Shown here: positions 49,065-59,985 of the stretch, in pieces | How the letters are laid out: each line of letters begins with the position of its first letter | How positions within the stretch are numbered: position 1 is the stretch's first letter | From: Cinnamomum chago | Taxonomy: Eukaryota > Streptophyta > Magnoliopsida > Laurales > Lauraceae | NCBI GenBank assembly: GCA_038049695.1 | Contig: CP142451.1 | Span: 7,252,001-7,316,000 of the forward strand | Direction of reading: 5' to 3' | Length of the DNA: 64,000 nt | The notes under the pieces: generated by a model | Told to the model about the DNA's origin: nothing | Seen by the model: the letters and a program-made list of their open reading frames with translations, nothing else | Database searches by the model: none | Program-made: the position numbers and the translations under genes

Positions 49065-52000
49065 AACAAAAAGCATATACTTGAAGACAACATTGCACTT
49101 TTGGAATGAGAACAATGTGGCCATTCCAAAAATGTTACAAATTATACATACCAAATTTCCCGCCCTCTTCTCTCATGTCCTCTAATATTTCCTCATACTC
49201 TTCTTCATCCCTCAGCTCATCAGCAGAAACCACCTTGTAATGGAGAGCATTCAGCAATAACGGACAGAATGTTAAAATAGCAATTGATCATGCACTAATG
49301 TGAAGTGCCAATCTCTACTACAACTCATATAAGCAGGAGCATTTTCAGAATAAATGAAAGAACAATTTACAGATAGATAAGCCTAAGTCTCAAAATATAC
49401 AAAAAGAAAAAAAAAAGAAAAAGATCAAGGATATTGCACACCAGACTAATGTATATAGAAATATTATACAAACATCAAATTATGGGAATTTTTTCAATTA
49501 TTTTAGATACCAACTCCATCATTATTTCCAATTGCTATTTTTATTATGGACTATGAAATGATGTTCCATTTTGTGGGTGAAGTTGATGTTCCATTTGGTA
49601 TTTGGAAAACACCGGCAAGCACGTAATTTGTGAAAGATTGTGGATGGGCCAACAACAGTGCCGATAGGGAAAAGATTTGCTATGCAGGTTAATGGCCCAC
49701 CAAGGAGGACCAAAAAGGACATGGATGGAAGTAGTAACAATAGATCTAAAGAAGCAAAACCTATTGGAGGATTTGGCTCAAGAAAGATCGGAATGGAGAA
49801 GCATAATTCATGTAGCCGATCCCAAGATAGTTGGGACAAGGCTTTGATGATGATGATTGACACTTCTTGCCAATCTTAGATTCCCTGGGGGTATATTACA
49901 AGGTACCCACAATAAATTATAAAACCTTCAACTGGCATATTTTGTTTCAAAAGGTTCACAAACTAATTCAATTCATTATACCATTTCATTGAGTTTAGAA
50001 AGCTAATACGTGCATTCTCTCTTTGTGTCTCAGTTATACTTTCTATGTGAGAATTAAGAGCACTATATGCTGCAACGGGTGTAAGAAATGCCTCATATAA
50101 AAGAGAAATTAGGAAGCAAGAAAAGATGATATTTCTTCAAGGATTCTGATCAGCTCTGAGAATAAGATTCGCAGGCTCATCATCCTCTCGAGGGCTCCAC
50201 CATGGATAATACTTTAGGACTGTATTATGCTTGTGGGTATATTCTGGCCATGATTTGTGGGCACAATAAATGAAAGATAGGACCAAACCCAAGGTTAGGA
50301 GACATATTGTATTGAGGCCTGGCTTGAACAGAAACCCAGGTCCACTTGTCGCTATCATGGGTCGACATTCTGATGTATGGTGTAGGGCACATGATGGAAT
50401 TTAAGGACTGGCAAATAAAAGGCCCTAGCTTCTAAGGGCTTTATAGTTCAATGTTGATGGAGCATCGAGGGGAAAAGTGGGGTTGGCCGGCATCGGAGGT
50501 GTTCCAAGAAATCACAAAGGGGAAGCTGTGTATATGTTTTCTAAACATGTAGGGATCAAAGACTCCAATGAAGGGGAAGTTTTGACAATTCTAGAAGCTC
50601 TGTGTATTTATCACTCCTTTTATCATCATAATCTTATCGTGGAGAGTGACTCGGCCAATGCTATATCTGTCAAGAAGCCCAGTTCAGTTCCCTTATTGTA
50701 CAAATCCAGGCCCAATTATATCCAGCCCAGCTGTAATATATGTAGGATATAATCAAAGATTGTACAGGTCATATCCGTGTGTAAATTAGATTGTGATTAT
50801 TGATTTATAGCCTAAACAAGGCATGTAATGTCTATATAATGAATGGAAATCTCAAACAGAGAAATACAATTACAATCCAATATTTCTCTCTCTTGAGCTT
50901 CTGTCAATATCCTGGGTGAAATCGTTGAGAGGACCTTGGAGAATGCAATTCTTATTCAATGAAATCAGTATTTTGGTATCTAAAAGATGCAGGTCACATT
51001 TCAGCATGTTAGTAGATTTGCAAATGATATGGCGGATTCTTTAGCTCAGCGAGGGGTAGATCGATCATGTAATCTAAGTGCTCCTATAATGTAGTTGGGC
51101 TGGGTTTGGTGGCTGGTACATGTCTCTTGTACTGGTTCACCTAAAAGTCGTCTTTTTGTATGCTTTTATCCCCCTTGTATTTGTTTTCATTTCAATACAA
51201 TCATAATGTTACCGATATAAAAAAAGACTCTGGCTTCAACTAACCAAGCCAAAAATCTACTGAAACCATATTAGTTCCAAATAACCATCGTCATTGGTGA
51301 TCATCCCTAACCTTGATTCTACTAAAAATTAATGAGGCAAAAAATAAATAAATAAATACAAATAGCATTCTAGACTATTGGTAATGGCACTGGTAAGGAA
51401 AAGTTTGGCCCACCAAGGGGAAGGGGTAAGCCAAAGAGGACTTTGATGGAGGTAGTAAAAATAGATCTGAAGACATGCAACTTATCTAAGGATTTGGCTT
51501 AGGATAGAAACGGAATTCATGTCGCAGACCCTAATATAGTTGGGACAAGGCTTTGATGATGATGATGACAAACAATATTCTTAACATAACTAGAGATGAA
51601 GGGATACCTCAGTCAAGCAGATGACCTTTGTAGGGATTTCTATTGGCAGCAACCCAACTCCAGGCAAAGGCGTGCCACCAGCCTGCAGGACCATTTTCTG
51701 AGCTCCCAGGCCCCTCAAATTAGTTAATCCTTTTGGAGAAAAGAGAAATAAAGAAAAGAAACACCCACACAGGCAATTTATTGTTTTACCTGCAAAGCTA
51801 TATGCTGCTGTGCCTGCGCTAAAATGTTCTCCTGGTCTGGCTTAACCTGTCCAGCGCTGTAGAGGTGAACCGAAGGGTTGCCAAGGCACAATGGAATTTA
51901 GAAACTATTTAATAATTAAGACTTCATTCTTAAAGAAAGAACTGTGCCAGGCATGTGTTGAGCAAAGGTGGATACAGATATCAGTCGATTCTTGATGTAC

Positions 52001-55000
52001 CAGTTCTTCTTTGTTGTTAGATGAAAATTCAGCCAATAACAGTTCACTTCAGAACTCGTGAACACTTCTGTGCAGCCCACCTTGATGCAATGCCAAATTG
52101 CCAATCACAAGACTGGGGTTGGATTTAAAGCACTTTAATAGAATGCGGGTATCAGAACGGTATAGTGATTGTAACCATCTTACCTAAGGGCCCAGAGCTT
52201 AATGGTTCTGTAAGTGCCTTCATAGCCATTGAACTTTCGGACCCTAAATAAATGGTCATGGTCACCTGATCATTATGGTTCTCTATGTACTCCAAGTCCA
52301 TGTTAAGAGCCACAGCCTACAATCCAACCCCAATCTTGTGATTAGCATGCATCGAGGTGGGTCCCACAAAAGGTTAAACCTTGCAGATGGTTCATAGAAG
52401 AATCTTTCCTTAAAAAAAAAGAAAAAGAAATTACCATTTCTTCTCTGTTTATCGTCATTATTTACATAAAATAAACAGGGTTGTGATATTAGAGAACGCA
52501 ACAATCACAAAAATAAATAAATAAATAAATAAATAAATAAGAAATAGGGCTGTGATGCTAGAGTACAACTCATGATGCAGACCCTAGGGTTAGGGTTTGC
52601 GTAGGAAGTGCTAAAAGCACAATGGGTGCCGAAGCACGTGTCCGAAGACACAATAAATCTCCGCAGAGATAATAAACGAGGACGCACCTCAATGGGAAAA
52701 CCCAATTTCATTAATCAACAACTCTGAGAAATAATTCTCTACAATGCCATATAAATAGTGAAAGTAAACTAAGCCCTAAGAAACCTAATAAAACTAGGAA
52801 ACTAAATAATAAAGGAAATCTAATCCTAATAACAATATTTAAAGAAACTATTGACATGAAAATAAACTCCTAAATCTATGTGGGCCCTACACATGTGGCC
52901 ATGAGGTCTACGCTGCATCACCTCAACAACAAATAATTCACCCCAAGATAGATGGAATAAGGCAATGAGGACGACTGCAACAATAAGGAAAAGCAATATG
53001 CACATAACCAATTGCATAAGCATCACATTCATTACTGTGCTCGCAAATTGTTAGATGTTACAGACAGGAGACAATTATTAGAGTTGTTTTACTCAAAGAA
53101 GTTTAAATTGTCTACTTTAACATGTACCTGACGCATGGAAAGACACCTACAAGATCCAATCTATAGAGACAACTTACCCCTTTTGGAATCAATTTCAAAT
53201 ATTCCAAAATCATACCGCTTTTGAAGTTGAAACCACAAGAACATTGAATGTTACTTCTAAATTTAGCAACAAGGTACAAGAGCAGTGAAAAAACAAAGCA
53301 AATATTCTAGCAATAATACGGTTACTTCGTCATCTATGATTATATTATGAAGGATGAGCATTTTTGGCCCAGTTTAGAAATTCTTAGAACATGCATTGTT
53401 TATATATCAAGATTTGCAAGGAGAAAATGATGGTATCAGGTTCCATAATTTAAATATACTTGGCCCGAACCTTCTGAACATGAAGTCATAGTGCAGATTG
53501 CTCAAGGAATTTTTTTTTTTTTTTATAACAATAAAATTTTATTTCACCAAAACAAAACAAAGCACAACAAAGGAAAATCAACAAAAAGAAAAGAAAAAAA
53601 TAACTACGCATCAAAAGACATGGTAGAGCTAAAAACTCCTTCACGAGCAAGACTAAATTTTAGAATAATATAGATTTATTCATTGATGGTATCTCACTCC
53701 ATCCATTTTCTATCCACACCATCAATGTAATGATATAACATGTTTATAGTATCATATGAAGAACCTGATTGACATATATGTAAATTTTAGAACAACAAAA
53801 GGTAACGTATCTACTAGAACCTGTTTATCAACATGTACATGAATGATTTATGATACGGCTTTGAGTCTCAGGAAACAGAAGGAAGCAAAATCTTTTTGAG
53901 ATAGTATTTTGTTTTTGTCCTTACACAACAATTTAATCTAAAGATACTCACTTTGCAGTAGCACGACGAACTGTTAGAGTCTTATCACCCATTTTAAGAC
54001 CATTAAGTGCTGCACAAGCAATATCTGTTACGGCTGGATCCTGAAATGTGAATCCATTAATGAGTTACCATGAGTTAGTCATCCAACAACGCCACCTCCA
54101 GCATGCATGCACGCACACACACATGCACTCACAAACACCATAAAAAAAATAAAAATAAAAATAAAAAAAACAAAGAACCAGATCACACACAAACATCTCG
54201 TTGTCAGGAACATATCATATCGGAATAATATGTAGATATTTTTAGAACATTTTAGGTTTTTTTTGGGATATCATCTTGAAGATCTTGAAGAAAATAAATT
54301 ATTTATAAGCAGTAACCATGCAAAAAAAAAATTAGTCTAAAGTTTTAAATAACTTCTAGTGCATAATTATTTGGGTAAATCTCATTCCTCAGATGACACT
54401 ATTTTTAAAACCAGCCCCCGCAAAAAAAAAAAAAAAAAAAAGTGCAAAATTTGGGGCCGTCCTAACCACTTGATCAACGGCTCACGGGTTTTCACTGTCC
54501 AAAACAAGTGCAGAGTCGATCCAACAGTCCAATCCATTTGGATGGGTACCAAACCTGGGTCAGTGTCTATCAAGCAAGTCCCTGTTTTACTTTTATGGTC
54601 CACTCAGATAGATCATAAGGTGGGCCTCACTAGGTATTTGTGTTCAGTGAGCTCACCTTATGTGCTCACCAGGATTTCCCTCTTTAAAATAACAGAATTA
54701 TTTGGTGAGGCTGTGAAAATACTATTAGTCAGGTCAAACACCATGCCTGATTAACAATTGAGCCAAAATTACGGGAAAACAACTCACTTTTACATTTAGG
54801 TCTTTCGAGTAGTCAGGTAAACAAGCCCATCTTTATCTCTAGCAAATTGTTTTGGTCTAAAACACTTGGGCCCAAGCCAAAATTAAATATAAAGCATTTA
54901 AATACATTTGGGTATGGACATGTGCAGGACCTGAATTCCAATGGGTCCAAAATGGTGACCCAGAACCTGGACCCATTTGTCAATAGAGCCCAAAAAAAGG

Positions 55001-58000
55001 GTCCATAGTCCATACCCAGAATTTTTCTTTCAGGTCCTTCAGATAACCAGGTACAATTGATATCCTTCAGTGTGCATGTTTTTATGTTGGTTATGGAAAG
55101 GGTGAGGGTTGGATGGGAACTCTTTAATGTTACTTTAGTAGCTTGACGCACCTGATACACACAAAAACCATAACCTTTTGAGTTTCCTGTGTCTCTATCT
55201 TTGACAAGGTCGAATCCACGTAGAGGTCTGCAACAGGACAAACATTATGGTACTGAATTGCTGAAAAAAGCTTTTTATTTTCAACAGACAAAAATCTCAC
55301 AAGACCAGTTAGATATATGAGGCATACGACTTTTAATAGCTCAGAAAAGAGATGAGCAAGAATGATGCATGAGAAGTAGGAAGGAACAAGGAATATGATG
55401 ATTATCATGGCCATTATGATCAAACCTAAAAAGGCAGCAAGCAACACCGTCTAACCAAATTCTTTATTGGAATACTAATAGGGTAAATGCTTGGAAGATG
55501 CAAAGCATGTGAACTGGACTCATACCCGAAGGACTCTAGCAGCTCCCTTATCTGTGTATCCGTGAAGTAGTAAGGCAATCCACCTACAAAGATACGGTCC
55601 GGCCCTTCTGCACCACCAATTGCACTGTCATATCCAAATCATAACAATTAGAAATTTCAATGTTTAAATGACACATACACAAACTAAGCTAGTCATTGGA
55701 AGAAGGTTCAATATTGCAAGCTTCTGCCTCCTACTCATACATAATATTAATAATATATTTTCTGTTTTATTTTAATTCTAACCAATACAATACATATATC
55801 CTAGGATGCACGGACACCTCTCCGGGGCCGTCGTGTCCGTGTCGGACACGCTAAAAAGTGTATCCTATTTATTATTTTATATTTTATATTCCGGACACGT
55901 TGGGGACACGTTGGGGACACGCTTGGGACACGTTGGCCTCTTTTAATTGGAAAAAAAAAATTAGAGTAAAAAAAGAAAAGAAAATGAAGCTGTTTGTAAA
56001 AAGTCATAACCTAAGAGGAAAAGGGGGCTCTTTTAATTCATCCATCCAACTCCATCCCTAAACGAAAGAGAAAAAAAACCTCATTCGTCCGTCCAGCCCT
56101 AAACGAAAGAAAAAAAAACCCCATTCGTCCGTCCAGTCCTAACGAAAAAAGAAGAAAAAGAAGATATGCTATGTCGGCGTGTCCGTGTCCATGTATATGG
56201 TTAGATATGATTAGATTTATTATTATTATCATCATCATCATTAAATATTAACGTGTCTCCGACGTGTCCATGTCCTACTTTTTTGAGAAATGCCGTGTCG
56301 GCGTGTCCGTGTCATGTCGTGTCCGTGTCCGTGCTTCTTAGCATATATCGCATTATGAAGCTCTAAAAGCATAAAGAGTCCAGAAACAAGACTACATTTC
56401 TACTCTAGAATAATATCATATATATATATATATTAAAAAATAAATAGAGAACAAGGATTATGAGAAAGGATCCTACTTGACTTAAAAAGAGCTGACGATA
56501 CAATTTAAAATAATCAGGACTACACTTGATAAATGGCCAACTTAGATTTTCAATACCTGTACAAATATTTTAGTAAAGGAGAAAATTGACCAAGAAATCT
56601 TGATTTTGTACTACATAACCACAAAGATATGAACAACTGCTAACGATCTTGTTAGAAGTTTTATAGAATAAAATAAAATTCTAGCTGACTTGAATTCTCA
56701 AGAAAATCTCAATGAGCACTTGAGAAACAGCATGAAAACTGAGAAACACTAGCTGACTTACCCTGGTGTAAGGCCAACAGCAGCTAAGTTGAGATGAGGG
56801 CTGGGCTGGCTAGGTCCGAGTGCTGCAGCTAATGAAGGATTGTAATCAGTAGGCCTTCGAACCCTAACTGAAACTCCCTGCCAAAATGTCAGGAAATATA
56901 AGATAAACAGCACACTACTGTTTGCAGAACCAACCAGCTCATTCATCTAGGATAAAAACACAAAAACGGACTAAAAACATTAAACATTCACTGCAAAAGG
57001 ATTTGCTAATAAGCAAAATGAACATCCAGGAAATGTGAATGACATATCACAAGTGTTCAGCACTGGCCTTGCCAACTCAAGCTTTCATCAGCATTTCAAT
57101 GGTTCAAAGTTAAAGGGTGCATGTGATATCAATGTATTCCAAATCATAATTAGTATCAATATTTCTGCAAAATAGATGATGATCCACCAGCAAACAAGGA
57201 AACAGTATCCCTGTTACTGTAGTTTTTTTTAAATTTTATTTTCAGGGTCCTAATATGTTGGAGAAAAGATAGCCATCGATTAGAATTTAAGTACTTCTGC
57301 TTTGATTTATCCAAATACACCCTAAAAGTTTCCAAACACATCTGCGCATCTTAATTGATGTGCTCAATTTGCAGTCAATTTTTGGCACAGTAGGGGTGAA
57401 ACTATAAGTCTCTTTTAAATGAATGCCATAATAACTTGGACAATCCTTAAAGACTCTAATGTACCTCAAACATTATCCCATCCAACGCCATCGCGTTACT
57501 TGCTTCTTCAACTGTCCTCATTTCCACAAAAGCAAACTTCTTTTCGTGATTAATGTAGACATTGACTACAGCATCACCTACAAAGACAAACATCTATATC
57601 AGTCCCCTTGGCTCAGACAAAGAAACCATAATCGAAAGAAAGAAAGAAAGAAAATACAGTAAGTACAATAGACTGACCTGGACCCGCAGTATTTCCTCCA
57701 ATAGCTAACATAACACGGCTAAAAAAAGTCGCTATTGTCTGATTAAAAAGACCAGATATTGTTGAAAAATAAGTGTTATAGACCATCCATTAAAAAAATG
57801 AATTGAAGCTATGGAATCGGTAAATGCAGCCAAATGAAAAGGATAAGGCGGTGAACACCCAAAAAAAAAAACCCACAAGAAGAAAATGGAGAGATCATAT
57901 TAAAATTTGGAAAATATCATTGCCCATACAGCTCATGCGGTAGCTTCAAGGTATTATTAGGAGCATTTTTTTATGTAGGCCTGAACTCTAATATCAAATA

Positions 58001-59918
58001 TGATGCAGTCAAGTAAAAAAAAGAACCAAAAAATACTAAGGAGCAGAGTTCCAACAACACCACCAACGGTCTAGGGGGTATACGATTCTGAAAGAGTGTC
58101 CCAAAATTTATAAACACCATTTGATAGGAACAGAGAAGGAAAAAAGATGTATTCAAATCAAAGCTATATATGTAACTCATGATTCCCGGCAAAAGTCACC
58201 TATGATGCCCAGATATGGATATGGATATGAATAACGTCACGCAAATGGGGATCAAGGATATAACCCTACATTTTGAAAATCTAGGACATGGATACGGATT
58301 TGGCGGTCCTAATTTTTTCTTTGAAACATTCTGAATTAATGAAATTATCGTCATTTATATTCGTTTTAACATATTTTATGTTGAAAAGCAAGAAAAGTAA
58401 AAAAAAAAAAACTATATGAAATTATGGGCTTGGTAAGTAGGACATGCTAAACGTGTACTGCAGAAGTATCAATCAGTACAGTATCAAGTACCAATACAAA
58501 TGCAGTATCGGTCTAGGATGGATATGCAGGTCAAGTACAAGTATCTAGGTATCAATAGATAGTCACACATCCACTCAATATGCATGGAGAAAAATAACCC
58601 ACCATGAAAGTTTCTAATTTTCTTTAGACACGGCTAGAATTAGAAATGCAGCCCTTCTTACATTATTTATACGGCTTCTCACAAACAACCGTACAACAAA
58701 TCTCAAACATCTAAGCCTACCATAGATGTTTTGATCCTGAACAGAGGCGGACAAACATATAATAAAAGAAAAAATTACTTGAATACATTGAATTCGTCAC
58801 TTCCCTATGGCCTATCAAAAGTTCAAAACACTGGCGACAATTTCAATTATTTCAAAATTGCACAAACTTGGGCTATAGATGGAAAGTTAACTGAACAAGC
58901 AACCCAGCAGATCCAGTTCATGTATTGTAAAAGTGTTTTACATATATATTGTACACTTTTCTTATGTTAATGCAAATAACTCCTAATACCATCTCTTTCA
59001 AAAAAAAAAGGCACAATTTGTGAAAACAGTAGCTATTGACGGTAAAGCAATAGCAGTCTCAGGAGTAGGAATATGAATTAATAGATGATTATTTATGGGA
59101 CGAAGTTGTTAGGACTACAATATGTCCACTGAAAGAAATTGCTTCAGAAGAGATATAATCATCAGCAAAACAACACAAGAAATTAAGTAGTTCGAAACAA
59201 AGAAAATTAACTAGTTCAAAACATTACCTGCTCATTTGCCATAGGAGGAAGGCCTCCAACGTAAACACGGCGTGCATGCCTAGTTGCCTAATGCACAAGA
59301 GAGAAAGAAAAAGGAAAAAAGAAAAAACTATTATTTAAATATCTCTTAATGATGCGAGACGAGACTAGAAAAATGTTCATAATCAACTCTTTGGCAAAAG
59401 GATGCTTCTGAGAAATTTTCTCATATTTGGAAAATAAAAGGGCGTCCTTGTATTCTATTTTTGTTTTGGCTAAGAGTCTAAGTATTGGTAATACCCATGG
59501 GAGACAAGATTATTATAAATGTTTGTAGCCTTTGCTTAAGGAATGTTGAGAATGCCTATCATCATTTGTATTCATTACCTGTTGCAAAGAGTGGGATTAT
59601 TCAATTGTCTGATGCCTAATAGGTCTCACTAAAAGAGAGAAAGGAGCTAGTCACATGCTGGCATTTTGGGTAAGTTAATTAATTTGAGGCTACACTTTTG
59701 TGAATGTCCAGTGGTCTACTTCAACAAAGCACAAAAAGAGAAAGTTGTAACCTCTAAAGGTAGGGTGAAAATTATCTATTGGGTGATTGTCTTGAAGGAG
59801 TAATTTGGTTTGACTGTTTCTGATTTTTGAAGATGTTGGAAGGCTGGTTATCTAGGTTAGACTTTATGGAAGTCTTCCAGTAATTGGTTGTAAATTGGCA
59901 TTTCAAGAGAAGAGTGTT

Positions 59919-59985
<67 letters not shown>

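Noticed and set aside
48820-49154. Minus-strand frames with Ser-Leu repeats
   Set aside because: They come from the (GT)n(GA)n repeat and the real U2AF65 exon read through its introns.
52184-52265. 82-nt minus-strand pseudo-exon in a U2AF65 intron with AG and GTAAG borders that would introduce a stop (possible poison exon)
   Set aside because: The sequence before its AG has no pyrimidine tract or convincing branch region, and nothing shows it is conserved. RNA-seq junctions to 52265 and 52184 would be needed to revive it.
58743-59060. Another member of the CAGAGGCGGA hAT family
   Set aside because: Only one end-like string was found, with no matching right end or 8-bp duplication.
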